A stretch of 32,589 bases of DNA from positions 1 to 32,589 of the forward strand of contig JAJPJC010000202.1 in the NCBI GenBank assembly GCA_021324445.1. Direction: 5' to 3'. Each line of letters begins with the position of its first letter. The stretch's first letter is position 1. The DNA comes from Isosphaeraceae bacterium (GTDB lineage Bacteria; Planctomycetota; Planctomycetia; Isosphaerales; Isosphaeraceae). The position numbers and the translations under genes are program-made. The notes under the pieces are model-generated. The model had not been told where the DNA came from. It saw only the letters and a program-made list of their open reading frames with translations, and did no database searches. Positions 24,654 through 32,589 of the stretch are shown piece after piece.

Positions 24654-27239
24654 ATGAGACCGAGCGAGTCTTCTCCGGCCAGACCGCGGCCGTCGAATCG
24701 CGGCGCCCTCCGGTTCCTGGGCGTTTGCCTGACCCTCGGCTGGGGCATCGTCCCGTCGGCTGCACCAGCCGCGGAGCCTCGCAAGCCACTCCAGCGGAGG
24801 GTCGACTTCAACCGCGAGGTCCGGCCGATCCTGGCCAAGAACTGCTTCGCCTGCCACGGTCAGGACGAGGTCCAGGTGAGGCGGGCCAACGGGCTGCGGC
24901 TGGACCGCCGCGAGTCGGCCACCAAGCCCCTCAAGAGCGGTGAGACGGCGATCGTCCCCGGCGACCCCGATTCCAGCGCCCTGATCCTCCGGGTCACCGA
25001 GGAGGATGAGACGATGCGCATGCCCCCCCGGAAGGCGGGCCAGCGGCTGGGCCCGGCCGAGGTCGACGTCCTGCGGCGCTGGATCGAACAAGGGGCCGGA
25101 TACGCCCAGCACTGGGCCCTGGTCCCGCCCGAGGCCCGGCCGCTTCCCCAAGTCTCGGGCACCGCCTGGCCGCGCAACGGCATCGACTTCTGGGTCCTGT
25201 CCCGGCTGGAGCAGGAGGGACTCCAGCCCGCGCCCGAGGCCGACCCTTACACGCTCCTGCGCCGGGTGAGCCTGGACCTCCGCGGGCTGCCGCCGACGCC
25301 CCGGGAGGTCGAGCGGTTCCTTCACGACACGGCCCCTGACGCCTACGAGCGGGCCGTCGATCGCTTTCTCGACGACCCGGCCTATGGCGAGCGCTGGGCC
25401 CGACTCTGGCTCGACCTGGCCCGCTATGCCGATTCGGCCGGACTGGGCTCCGATCCCCTCCGGCCCAACATCTGGCCCTATCGCGACTGGGTCATCCACG
25501 CCTTGAACCGCAACCTGCCGTACGACCAGTTCACCATCCGGCAGATCGCCGGCGACCTGCTCCCCAACGCCAGCCAGGACGACCGGATCGCCACCGCCTT
25601 CCACCGCAATACGATGACCAACACCGAGGGCGGCACCGACGACGAGGAGTTCCGCGTGGCCGCCGTCAAGGACCGGGTCGACACCACGATGCAGGTCTGG
25701 ATGGGTCTGACCATGGGCTGTGCCAAGTGCCACAGTCACAAGTATGATCCGATCACGCAGGAGGAATACTACCGGTTCTACGCCTTCTTCAACCAGTCGG
25801 CTGACAACGACCAGCCCGACGAGAGCCCGGTCCTGCTCGTCGCTACGCCGGAGGTCACGGCCAAGGTCCACGAGATCGAGGCGCGGATCGCCCCGTTGCG
25901 GGCGAAGCTCGAGGCATCCACGCCGGAGCTGGCCGCCGCTCAGGCGAAGTGGGAGTCGAGCCTGGGTCCGGCCAACGCGGCCGGGCGGAAGGGCCTGCCC
26001 AAGGGAATCCTCACGATCCTCGACATTCCCGCCGCGAAGCGGTCGAAGGACCAGGCCCGGGCGCTGTCGCGACACTTCCGCTCGATCGCTCCGCAGTTGA
26101 AGCCGATCCGGGACCAGATCGCGGCGCTGGAGAAGACCAAGCCCAAGGCCCCCAGCCTGCCGGTGATGGCCGAGCTGCCGGCCGATCGCCGCCGCGTGAC
26201 CCGCGTGCTCCGCAAGGGGAACTTCCTCGACCCCGGCGAGCCGGTCGAGCCCGGCGTGCCCAAGGCGCTGCACCCCTTCCCACCCGGCGCGCCGGCGAAT
26301 CGGCTCGGCCTGGCGCGCTGGCTGGTCGATCCCAGGAATCCCCTGACGGCCCGGGTGGCGGTCAACCGCTACTGGGCCCAGCTCTTCGGCGCGGGGCTGG
26401 TGGAGACCGAGGAAGACTTCGGCACCCAGGGCGAGCCGCCCAGCCATCCCGAGCTGCTCGACTGGCTGGCGGTGCGCTACCGCGACTCGGGCTGGGATAC
26501 CAAGGCCCTCCTCCGGCTGATCGTCACCTCGGCGACCTATCGGCAGTCGTCGAAGGTCCGGCCCGAGCTGCTGGAAAAGGACCCGAGGAACCGCCTGCTG
26601 GCGCGGGCCTCACGGGTCCGGCTCGAGGCCGAGATGGTCCGCGATCAAGCCCTGGCCCTGAGCGGATTGTTGAGTCGCAAGCTGGGCGGCCCGAGCGTCT
26701 TCCCACCCCAGCCGGAGGGACTCTGGCAGGCCGCGTTCAACGGTCAGCGCACCTGGTCGACCAGCCCCGGCGATGACCGTTACCGCCGCGGGCTGTATGT
26801 CTTCTGGCGGCGGACCGTGCCGTATCCCTCGATGGCCACCTTCGACGCCCCGAGCCGCGAGACCTGCTCGATCAAGCGGGTGCGGACCAACACGCCGCTC
26901 CAGTCGTTCGTGACCTTGAACGACCCGGTCTATGTTGAGGCCGCCCAGGCCCTGGCGCGGCGGATCGTCCGGGAGGGGGGCAGCGACACCCCGGCCCGCG
27001 CCCGTTACGCCTTGCAGCTCTGCCAGTGCCGGCCGCCCCGGTCCGAGCAGGTCGAGCCGATCCTGGCGCTGCATGCCGCCGAGCGCGAACGGTACCGCCA
27101 TGACCGCGACGCCGCCGTGGCGCTGGCCACCGTCCCGATCGGCCCGCTGCCGTCCGGGATGGACCCGGCCGACCTGGCCGCCTGGACCGCCGTCGCCAAC
27201 GTCCTCTTGAATCTCGACAGCGTCTTGACCAAGGGTTGA
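24654..27239 (+). CDS. PSCyt1-DUF1549(PSCyt2)-DUF1553(PSD1) planctomycete cytochrome-domain protein
   Basis: The 861-residue product is the characteristic planctomycete three-domain protein. A signal peptide (RFLGVCLTLGWGIVPSAAPA) is followed by PSCyt1 with the heme-binding CFACH (Cys64, Cys67, His68). DUF1549/PSCyt2 spans about 171-385 (NGIDFWVLSRLEQEGL; RRVSLDLRGLPPTPREVE) and ends with a second CxxCH, CAKCH at 356-360. A coiled spacer precedes DUF1553/PSD1 at about 545-802 (NRLGLARWLVDPRNPLTARV; FGTQGEPPSHPELLDWLA). The length is within the usual range. Function is not established; an extracytoplasmic redox or sugar-degradation role is often suggested. The ATG at 24654 is chosen because AGGAA lies 5 bases upstream and the signal peptide follows; two in-frame ATGs lie upstream. 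The DUF1501 gene follows closely, as in most planctomycetes. Confidence 0.93.
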   Translation: MRPSESSPARPRPSNRGALRFLGVCLTLGWGIVPSAAPAAEPRKPLQRRVDFNREVRPILAKNCFACHGQDEVQVRRANGLRLDRRESATKPLKSGETAIVPGDPDSSALILRVTEEDETMRMPPRKAGQRLGPAEVDVLRRWIEQGAGYAQHWALVPPEARPLPQVSGTAWPRNGIDFWVLSRLEQEGLQPAPEADPYTLLRRVSLDLRGLPPTPREVERFLHDTAPDAYERAVDRFLDDPAYGERWARLWLDLARYADSAGLGSDPLRPNIWPYRDWVIHALNRNLPYDQFTIRQIAGDLLPNASQDDRIATAFHRNTMTNTEGGTDDEEFRVAAVKDRVDTTMQVWMGLTMGCAKCHSHKYDPITQEEYYRFYAFFNQSADNDQPDESPVLLVATPEVTAKVHEIEARIAPLRAKLEASTPELAAAQAKWESSLGPANAAGRKGLPKGILTILDIPAAKRSKDQARALSRHFRSIAPQLKPIRDQIAALEKTKPKAPSLPVMAELPADRRRVTRVLRKGNFLDPGEPVEPGVPKALHPFPPGAPANRLGLARWLVDPRNPLTARVAVNRYWAQLFGAGLVETEEDFGTQGEPPSHPELLDWLAVRYRDSGWDTKALLRLIVTSATYRQSSKVRPELLEKDPRNRLLARASRVRLEAEMVRDQALALSGLLSRKLGGPSVFPPQPEGLWQAAFNGQRTWSTSPGDDRYRRGLYVFWRRTVPYPSMATFDAPSRETCSIKRVRTNTPLQSFVTLNDPVYVEAAQALARRIVREGGSDTPARARYALQLCQCRPPRSEQVEPILALHAAERERYRHDRDAAVALATVPIGPLPSGMDPADLAAWTAVANVLLNLDSVLTKG

Positions 27240-27264
27240 TTCCGATGGACCCTCCAGGTTGGGC

Positions 27265-27283
27265 GCGGGTCTCCAGACCCCGC
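27265..27283. repeat. Small hairpin between the DUF1553 and DUF1501 genes
   Basis: GCGGGTCT and AGACCCCGC pair around a 2-base centre with one bulged C. A second GGTCTCCAGAG copy lies just downstream (27299-27309). It is in the 83-base gap inside the probable operon, where it could tune expression of the second gene or be a dispersed repeat. Confidence 0.35.
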
Positions 27284-27322
27284 CCGTGGGCCGACCGAAG
27301 GTCTCCAGAGACAGAGGCTTTT

Positions 27323-28840
27323 ATGGACCCGCACCGAGATCTCCCCCTGACCTTGCAGCAGGCGCGGGCACAGACCCGCCGCGAGTTCCTCAAGCGGTCT
27401 CAGGCCGGCCTGGGGGCCATCGCGCTGGCGGCGCTCCTGGACCGTGACGGTCTCACGCGAGCCGCCGAGCCCTCGGCCGGTTCGCCGACTCCGGGCCGGC
27501 CCCGACGCCCCTCCGCGGACAACCCCATGGCGCCCCGGCCGCCGCACTTCGCGCCCAAGGCCAGGAGTGTCATCTACCTGCACATGTCCGGCGGCCCGCC
27601 CCAGCAAGACCTCTTCGACTACAAGCCGGAGCTGGTCAAGCACCACATGCAGCCCTGCCCGGACTCGCTGCTCAAGGGGGAGAAGTTCGCATTCATCAAG
27701 GGGCACCCCAAGCTGCTGGGGACCCCGCATCGGTTCCACAAGTACGGCCAGAGTGGGGCCGAGATCAGCGAGCTGTGGGCGCACTTCCGCACCGTGGTCG
27801 ATGATGTCGCCATCGTCCGCTCGATGTGGACCGACCAGTTCAACCACGCGCCGGCCGAGTTATTCCTCTACACGGGCTCGCCGCGCAACGGCGGGGCCGC
27901 GATGGGCTCGTGGATCACCTACGGCCTGGGGACGGAGAACCAGGACCTGCCCGGCTTCGTCGTCCTGATCAGCGGCGGGACGGACCCGACCGGCGGCAAG
28001 GCCCTCTGGAGTACGGGTTATCTGCCGAGCGTCTACCAGGGCGTGCAATGCCGGACGGTGGGCGACCCGATCCTGTACGTGGGCGACCCCAAGGGGATGG
28101 ACCGCGCCGACCGTCGCCGGACGCTCGACGCGCTGCGGCGGCTGAACGAGTACGAACTCGCCGAGTTCGGAGACCCCGAGACCCTGACGCGGATCAGCCA
28201 GTACGAGCTGGCCTTTCGCATGCAGATGGCCGTCCCCGACGCGATGGACATCCGCCAGGAGCCCGAGGCGATCCGGGAGGAATACGGGGCCAACCCGGGC
28301 GCCTCGTCGTTCGCCAACAATTGCCTGCTGGCGCGGCGGCTGGTCGAGCGCGGCGTGCGCTATATCCAACTCTTCGACTGGGGCTGGGACTGCCACGGAA
28401 CGGCCCCTGACAACGACATCGTCAAGCACCTGCCCGACAAGTGCCGGGAGGTGGACCGGCCGATCACAGCCCTGGTCGCAGACCTGCAGCGCCGCGGGCT
28501 GTTGGACGAGACCCTGGTAATCTGGGGCGGTGAGTTCGGCCGCACGTCGATGAACGAGGCGCGGGGCGGCTCCACCTTCCTGGGCCGCGACCATCACCCC
28601 CATTGCTTCAGCATCTGGCTGGCCGGCGGCGGCATCAAGCCGGGGATCACGATTGGCGCCACCGACGAATTGGGCTACCGCGTCGCCGAGAACCCGGTCA
28701 GCATCCACGACCTCCAGGCGACGATCCTCCACCTCCTGGGCCTCGACGCCTGGAAGCTCACCTATGCCTACCAGGGACTGCACCAGAAGCTCATCGGCCC
28801 CGAAGGCGCGGCCAAGGTCCGCAAGGACCTGCTGGCGTAG
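27323..28840 (+). CDS. DUF1501 protein, Tat-exported sulfatase-like
   Basis: The 505-residue product starts with a twin-arginine signal (RREFLKRSQAGLGAIALAAL, about 19-38). The DUF1501 domain follows: FAPKARSVIYLHMSGGPPQQ, DLFDYKPEL, RSMWTDQFNHAPAELFLYTG, MGSWITYGLGTENQDLPGFV, ANNCLLARRLVERGVRYIQL, WDCHG, LVIWGGEFGRTSMNE and DHHPHCFSIWLAGGGIKPG. The fold is related to alkaline phosphatase/sulfatase enzymes, and the His/Asp-rich motifs (WDCHG, GGEFGRT, DHHP) are the likely metal site. The substrate is unknown. The ATG at 27323 is chosen over frame starts from 27236 because the Tat signal begins there and AGAGG lies 6 bases upstream. It is the constant partner of the PSCyt1/DUF1549/DUF1553 protein just upstream and probably acts with it outside the cytoplasm. 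Confidence 0.94.
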   Translation: MDPHRDLPLTLQQARAQTRREFLKRSQAGLGAIALAALLDRDGLTRAAEPSAGSPTPGRPRRPSADNPMAPRPPHFAPKARSVIYLHMSGGPPQQDLFDYKPELVKHHMQPCPDSLLKGEKFAFIKGHPKLLGTPHRFHKYGQSGAEISELWAHFRTVVDDVAIVRSMWTDQFNHAPAELFLYTGSPRNGGAAMGSWITYGLGTENQDLPGFVVLISGGTDPTGGKALWSTGYLPSVYQGVQCRTVGDPILYVGDPKGMDRADRRRTLDALRRLNEYELAEFGDPETLTRISQYELAFRMQMAVPDAMDIRQEPEAIREEYGANPGASSFANNCLLARRLVERGVRYIQLFDWGWDCHGTAPDNDIVKHLPDKCREVDRPITALVADLQRRGLLDETLVIWGGEFGRTSMNEARGGSTFLGRDHHPHCFSIWLAGGGIKPGITIGATDELGYRVAENPVSIHDLQATILHLLGLDAWKLTYAYQGLHQKLIGPEGAAKVRKDLLA

Positions 28841-28887
28841 AGGACAAGACACCCGCCAAACCATGACCCGGATTGGTCCCCCAGACG

Positions 28888-29457
28888 ATGCCGTCTCGCG
28901 CGCTCCAAACCTGGTTGACCGTTCGAAGGCAGGCCCTCGACGAGATCGAGAACGCCCACCGCCGGGTGGGCGGGACCCGCCGTGGTCGGCGTCACGCGAC
29001 CCGGCAGCTCAACCACGGCCACACGCACTTGCTCTCAGCGCAATTCCAGGGATCTTGCCGTGAACTTCACGATGAAAGTGTCGATGTCCTGGTAAGATGG
29101 AATATGCCCGTCGGGCTCCGAAAGGGGTGTGAGAAATCCTTGCTCCTGGCTCGCAAACTGGATACGGGAAACCCCAATCCTGGCAACCTCGGCGCGGATT
29201 TCGGCCGTTTCGGCCTCGAGTTTTGGCAGGAGGTCTATCAGCTCGATGCCCGCAATGCAGATCGGCGCCAGCAACTCCGTGAGCTGAACGAGTGGCGTAA
29301 CGCAATCGCTCATCAAGACGCTGTGGCTCTCGCACGGAAGCCACTTCATCTCCATGAGGTACGACAGTGGCGTAGGGTCTGCGAAAACCTGGCCTCCTAC
29401 TTCGATGAGGTCATGCGGATGCATATCGAATCGATCACGGGAGCCTCGCCTTGGTGA
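28888..29457 (+). CDS. Uncharacterised protein with a HEPN-like Rx4H motif
   Basis: The 189-residue product looks wholly alpha-helical and soluble. Recognisable segments are TWLTVRRQALDEIENAHRRV, LLSAQFQGSCRELHDESVDV, NPNPGNLGADFGRFGLEFWQ and, most telling, LNEWRNAIAHQD with Arg137-Asn138 and His142. R-N-x3-H (an Rx4-6H pattern) placed in a late helix is the hallmark of HEPN ribonucleases and HEPN nucleotide-binding proteins, and the flanking Glu-Trp-Arg-Asn-Ala-Ile-Ala-His sequence fits that helix well. I do not recognise a named subfamily, and the HEPN call rests on this motif plus helicity. The ATG at 28888 is chosen; a TTG 15 bases earlier is possible. The next gene follows after 21 bases, so the two are probably co-transcribed, a toxin-antitoxin-like spacing. 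Confidence 0.78.
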   Translation: MPSRALQTWLTVRRQALDEIENAHRRVGGTRRGRRHATRQLNHGHTHLLSAQFQGSCRELHDESVDVLVRWNMPVGLRKGCEKSLLLARKLDTGNPNPGNLGADFGRFGLEFWQEVYQLDARNADRRQQLRELNEWRNAIAHQDAVALARKPLHLHEVRQWRRVCENLASYFDEVMRMHIESITGASPW

Positions 29458-29478
29458 GCCGGAGCAGGAGAGAACCCG

Positions 29479-30060
29479 ATGAAGTGCAGGAATTCCAAAC
29501 CGGTTGCGAAGTTTCGCGTCGGGGATCGAGTCCAATTCGAGTCGGGGGGACCCAAGTGGAGGCACACAGTTTGGGGGACAATCGTCGAGGTTCGGGGCCC
29601 GATCGGGATCAACGGTCGCCGTCTGTACTTTATCGACGTTCCGATGGACCCGGATGAGCCACTCCGCACTGTGATGGAGGAAGACGAACTCGAGCCCGAT
29701 ACGATCTCCCGCGTACCGTTGAAGAAGTCGGAGATCATCGACTTCTTGAAGAAGCGCCTGCCCGGCATCGTGTTCTGGAATCCATCGACGGAACACGAAG
29801 ATCCCGTGGTCTGGCTTGGCCGGGATTCGCCTGGAGAGATCACTTACACGTTCTCGCCCAGGCGGGGCATGATCGGCGGGAAGCTCATCCCCGAATTGGC
29901 CCTCTGTAAGGGCAGGCGGATCGACGCTCGCAAGAAGGACGAAGTCGCCGAGTTCCTCCTGGGCTTCGGCCTGACTCCGGTGGAGGCCGAGGACGTGATC
30001 CAGGCGGTCGGGGTCCAGCCGGTCAAGCCGCCGCGCCGCCGCAAGGCGGGGAAGGCGTGA
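29479..30060 (+). CDS. Uncharacterised protein with SH3-like N-terminal domain
   Basis: The 193-residue product has no family I can name. Residues of about 10-72 (KFRVGDRVQFESGGPKWRHT, VWGTIVEVRGPIG, RRLYFIDVPMD) have the short-strand, G-D-x-V pattern of a small SH3-like or KOW-like barrel, as used for binding nucleic acid or peptides. The rest is mixed helix/strand (KKSEIIDFLKKRLPGIVFWN; ITYTFSPRRGMIGGKLIPEL), with a C-terminal helix pair (DEVAEFLLGFGLTPVEAEDV) and a very basic end (PPRRRKAGKA) that could contact RNA or DNA. AGGAGA lies 8 bases before the ATG. It is 21 bases behind the HEPN-like gene, and its stop overlaps a possible GTG start of the sirtuin frame, which suggests one transcription unit. 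Confidence 0.75.
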   Translation: MKCRNSKPVAKFRVGDRVQFESGGPKWRHTVWGTIVEVRGPIGINGRRLYFIDVPMDPDEPLRTVMEEDELEPDTISRVPLKKSEIIDFLKKRLPGIVFWNPSTEHEDPVVWLGRDSPGEITYTFSPRRGMIGGKLIPELALCKGRRIDARKKDEVAEFLLGFGLTPVEAEDVIQAVGVQPVKPPRRRKAGKA

Positions 30061-30116
30061 TCGGGGGAGCGACGCGGTCGCGACCGGACGACGCTCAGAA
30101 ACCACGCCATTTACAC

Positions 30117-30950
30117 ATGAACACCGAGCAAGTTCTTGACCGGGCTGCTGAGTTGATCGCAACGGCCGATGCGCTGGTGATCGGGGCAGGCGCCGGCATG
30201 GGGGTCGACAGTGGCCTGCCGGACTTCCGCGGCCCCCAGGGGTTCTGGCGGGCGTATCCCCCGTATGAGCGGCTGGGGCTCAACTTCGTCGACCTGGCCA
30301 ATCCGCAGTGGTTCGTCGACGACCCCGAGCTGGCGTGGGGCTTCTACGGACACCGGATGGGTCTCTACCGCCGCACCGAGCCGCACGAGGGCTTCGGGAT
30401 CCTCCGCCGTTGGGTCGAGCGGATGCCCCGGGGCGGATTCGTCTTCACCTCGAACGTCGACGGGCATTTCCAGCGCGCCGGCTTCGACCCGGACCGGATC
30501 GTCGAAGTTCATGGCACACTCGTCGCGATGCAGTGCCTGAACGACTGCGGCATCGGGATCTTCCCGTCCGAGCCGTTCGCGGTCGCGATCGATGAGCAGA
30601 CGATGCGCGCGATTCCGCCGCTGCCGGCCTGCCCGCGTTGCGGCGCCCTGGCCCGGCCCAACGTCTTGATGTTCGGCGATTTCGGCTGGGACTCGTCGCG
30701 GACCGACCCTCAGCACCGCCGTATGGACTCCTGGCTCCGCGCGCTCGGCGGGCCGCGCCTGGTCATCGTCGAACTTGGGGCCGGCAAGGCGGTGCCGACG
30801 GTCCGGATCACCTGCGAAGAGCTCGCCCGGCGATGCCGCGGGACTCTGATCCGGATCAATCTCCGCGAGCCCGACGTCCCCGCCGGCCACCTCGCGCTCC
30901 CCATGGGCGCCCTGGCCGCACTTCGCGCGATCTCGAGTCGTTGCCAGTGA
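30117..30950 (+). CDS. SIR2-family NAD-dependent protein deacylase (sirtuin)
   Basis: The 277-residue product has the sirtuin core: ALVIGAGAGMGVDSGLPDFR (NAD-binding Rossmann part), FVFTSNVDGHFQRAGF in place of the usual TQNID-LH, and EVHGTLVAMQCLNDC containing the catalytic His of VHG. A zinc pair (CLNDC, CPRCG) and ARPNVLMFGDFGWD follow. Sirtuins remove acyl groups from lysines, consuming NAD, or transfer ADP-ribose. SNVDGHF and the wide spacing between the two zinc Cys pairs place it in a divergent bacterial branch. The ATG at 30117 begins the family-like sequence but has no clear ribosome-binding site. A GTG at 30057 overlaps the previous stop by four bases (GTGA), so translational coupling is a real alternative. 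The protein is cytoplasmic. Downstream, a long inverted repeat separates it from the convergent esterase gene. Confidence 0.88.
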   Translation: MNTEQVLDRAAELIATADALVIGAGAGMGVDSGLPDFRGPQGFWRAYPPYERLGLNFVDLANPQWFVDDPELAWGFYGHRMGLYRRTEPHEGFGILRRWVERMPRGGFVFTSNVDGHFQRAGFDPDRIVEVHGTLVAMQCLNDCGIGIFPSEPFAVAIDEQTMRAIPPLPACPRCGALARPNVLMFGDFGWDSSRTDPQHRRMDSWLRALGGPRLVIVELGAGKAVPTVRITCEELARRCRGTLIRINLREPDVPAGHLALPMGALAALRAISSRCQ

Positions 30951-30957
30951 GGATCGG

Positions 30958-31024
30958 CGGACGGAGCCGCCTCCTACAGAAAGGCCGGCGGAGCCGCGCC
31001 TCTTGTAGGAGCCGGCTCCGTCCG
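30958..31024. repeat. Long inverted repeat (REP-like) between convergent genes
   Basis: The 21-base arms 30958-30978 and 31004-31024 (TGTAGGAGCCGGCTCCGTCC plus G) pair with a single mismatch around a 25-base loop. The loop itself contains another partial copy (CGGAGCCG at 30988-30995) that can pair with the right arm. It lies between the sirtuin and esterase 3' ends, so it can act as a terminator. The nested layout and TAGGAGC core are also reminiscent of repetitive extragenic palindromes. Confidence 0.6.
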
Positions 31025-31036
31025 GCGACGGTTTGC

Positions 31037-32589
31037 TCAATACCGCCAGCTCGTGACGTCGCCGCCCGGTGGCGCCGACTTCAGGATGCGTTCGACGATC
31101 CGCGGCGCGAACATCTGGTGATAGCGGAGCCGGCTGAGGGCGTTGGGCCGGCTCGGGTCGCCGTTCCAGCAGTGCTCGGCCCGGTCGCCGTAGGCCACCT
31201 CGCCACCGTAGAACGGTTCCTTGGTCTTCTTGAGGAAGTCTTCCATCAGATAGACTGCATTATTCAGATAATAGTTGTCCATGTCGCCGACGTAAATATG
31301 GATCTTCCCTTCGAGCTCCTTGCCGATCCTGGGCCAGTCGCGTTCGAGGATGTACCGGAGGTCGTAGTGGTCGCGCCAGTACCGAGCGACCTCGTGGTCG
31401 ATGACGCCGGTCCGCTTGTCCCAGATCCGCTTGGGGTAGCCGTCGGGCCCGACGGGGGAGTATACGGCCTCCCAGATGTCCCACTGCTGGCCCGATCGGC
31501 TCCGGGTGCCCAGGACCAGCTCAAGGCGGTTCACGGACTCGAGCGTGGAGCGGACGTGCCCCAGGTAGTTGCGCGCGCCGGGCCGCGGGACCTTGTGCCA
31601 TGGGCCTTCATCATAGTAGGCATTCTTATCCTCGTAGATGTTGACCACGGTATAGGCGCGGAAGTCGATCGGGTCGGGGCAGGCCGCCCAGCAGCCGTTG
31701 TACTCCTCCGGGTAGAAGAGCTGGGCCGCCAGGGCCTCCCAGCCGCCGGTCGAGCCGCCGTAGAGGAACCGCGCCCAGCCGGCCCCGAGGCAGCGGTATT
31801 TCGTCTCGAGGAACGGGATCAGCTCATAGGTGATGGCGTCGCCGTAGGGCCCGAGGTTAGCCGAGTTGACCGCGTACGAGTCATCGTAATAGGGGTTGGC
31901 GTGCTGGATCTCGATGATGACCATGCGGGGGTAGTTCGGCCCGGTCCATTCCTTGAAGAACTGGTGGGCGTATTCCTGCACGGTGCGGTTATACGCGGGG
32001 AGGTGGAATCGCTCGTTGAATTCGGGCTTGAGGTTGGGGTCGGGGGGCTCCTCGCGGAACCCGGCGAAGGTCTGGGGGAAGTGTCCATGGAAGATGACCA
32101 GCGGGTAGCGCGCCTCGGGGTGCGCGTCGAACCCCTCCGGCAGCAGGACGTGGGCGCCCAGGTGCATGGGCCGGCCCCAGAACCGGGTCAGCCGCTCACT
32201 CTGGATTCGTTCGTGCTTGATGTACCTGGTGGTCGCCGGGGCCGGGATCGGCGGGATTACCTTGTCGAGCTGGACCCGGATCGTCGCGGGGTCGGCCGAG
32301 GCCGGCGAGAGGGTGATCGCGCGGGGCGTGCTGTACAGGTTCCCGGGCGCCCGGTTCCAGTGCTGCCCCTCGCCGCGGTCCATCGGCAGTTTGACGACGT
32401 GCCCGTCGCCGCGGTGGAACGTCTCGTACCGGTGCAGCAGGGCCTGGACCCGGTAGTTCCCGGCGGGGACCGAACGCAGGCTCTCGACCGGGTAGCCCAG
32501 CGCCGACTCGTCGACCACGGCCTCCTGATCGGGTGCCAGGCCGTCGACGTCGATGCCGAAGACCTGCTGGGTTCTTGGACTCTCGCTGA
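31037..32589 (-). CDS. Putative esterase of the alpha/beta-hydrolase fold, 5' end outside the window
   Basis: The frame is open to the end of the window, so the N-terminus is missing; about 516 residues are visible. The first part (QQVFGIDVDGLAPDQEAVVD; VPAGNYRVQALLHRYETF) is a beta-rich N-terminal domain. The hydrolase domain follows, with GAHVLLPEGFDAHPEARYPL, VIFHGHFPQTFAGF and the nucleophile elbow FLYGGSTGGWEALAAQLFYP (G-x-S-x-G-G). An acidic residue in IYVGDMDNYYLNNAVYLMED and a His in YGDRAEHCWNGDPS probably complete the triad. The layout resembles esterase D-type proteins, which hydrolyse acyl or carbohydrate esters; the substrate is unknown. A possible internal GTG at 32518 is not needed, because the reading frame and similar residues continue upstream of it. 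Confidence 0.85.
   Translation of the reverse strand, partial: SESPRTQQVFGIDVDGLAPDQEAVVDESALGYPVESLRSVPAGNYRVQALLHRYETFHRGDGHVVKLPMDRGEGQHWNRAPGNLYSTPRAITLSPASADPATIRVQLDKVIPPIPAPATTRYIKHERIQSERLTRFWGRPMHLGAHVLLPEGFDAHPEARYPLVIFHGHFPQTFAGFREEPPDPNLKPEFNERFHLPAYNRTVQEYAHQFFKEWTGPNYPRMVIIEIQHANPYYDDSYAVNSANLGPYGDAITYELIPFLETKYRCLGAGWARFLYGGSTGGWEALAAQLFYPEEYNGCWAACPDPIDFRAYTVVNIYEDKNAYYDEGPWHKVPRPGARNYLGHVRSTLESVNRLELVLGTRSRSGQQWDIWEAVYSPVGPDGYPKRIWDKRTGVIDHEVARYWRDHYDLRYILERDWPRIGKELEGKIHIYVGDMDNYYLNNAVYLMEDFLKKTKEPFYGGEVAYGDRAEHCWNGDPSRPNALSRLRYHQMFAPRIVERILKSAPPGGDVTSWRY

Noticed and set aside
24228..26447. A 739-codon minus-strand frame opposite the DUF1549 gene
   Set aside because: The plus strand holds two CxxCH motifs and known domains; the reverse translation has no recognisable features.
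28888..30060. Reading the HEPN-like pair as a HEPN/MNT toxin-antitoxin module
   Set aside because: The second protein lacks the nucleotidyltransferase GS-x(10)-D-x-D pattern, so only a looser, unproven link is proposed.

Overview
The window looks like GC-rich chromosomal DNA from a planctomycete, most likely of the Isosphaeraceae type. The call rests on protein families: a PSCyt1-DUF1549-DUF1553 protein followed by a Tat-exported DUF1501 protein, long TPR serine/threonine kinases with an N-terminal extension, a sigma factor next to one such kinase, and large secreted proteins with the Leu-Glu-Arg N-terminal motif usual in this group. No tRNA, rRNA, CRISPR array or insertion sequence was recognised.

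Layout. 1-1250 is a gene graveyard: the frameshifted C-terminal end of an RHS protein, one intact small gene (761-1045), and the tail of what looks like an enolase-superfamily enzyme. 1264-5676 (minus) carries an R2K-type ATP-grasp protein, a GH15 glycosidase and an exported phospholipase D-family protein. Divergent from these, 5897-8091 (plus) holds a PLP-dependent decarboxylase and a SAM methyltransferase. 8187-9343 (minus) is a MarR regulator-YceI operon with a perfect palindrome at the regulator start. 9453-10355 (minus) is an Rpn/DUF4351-type nuclease-like protein. 10889-14194 (plus) is an intact TPR kinase.

14331-19982 is a block of broken genes: a delta-60 repeat surface protein split by an in-frame amber codon, a sigma factor with a frameshift, and a second TPR kinase with a frameshift, an in-frame stop and an altered DFG motif. 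Next to it lies an apparently intact 1234-residue subtilase (20045-23749, minus). Its C-terminal 141-residue domain is about 65% identical, without gaps, to the end of the broken delta-60 protein. This shared domain is the best candidate for something little described: a surface-anchoring or sorting module attached by Pro-Thr or Gly-Asn linkers.

24654-28840 (plus) is the PSCyt1/DUF1549/DUF1553-DUF1501 pair. 28888-30950 (plus) holds a small protein with an Rx4H (HEPN-like) motif, an uncharacterised protein with an SH3-like start, and a sirtuin. A long inverted repeat separates the sirtuin from a convergent putative esterase (31037 to the window end, minus), whose 5' end lies outside the window.
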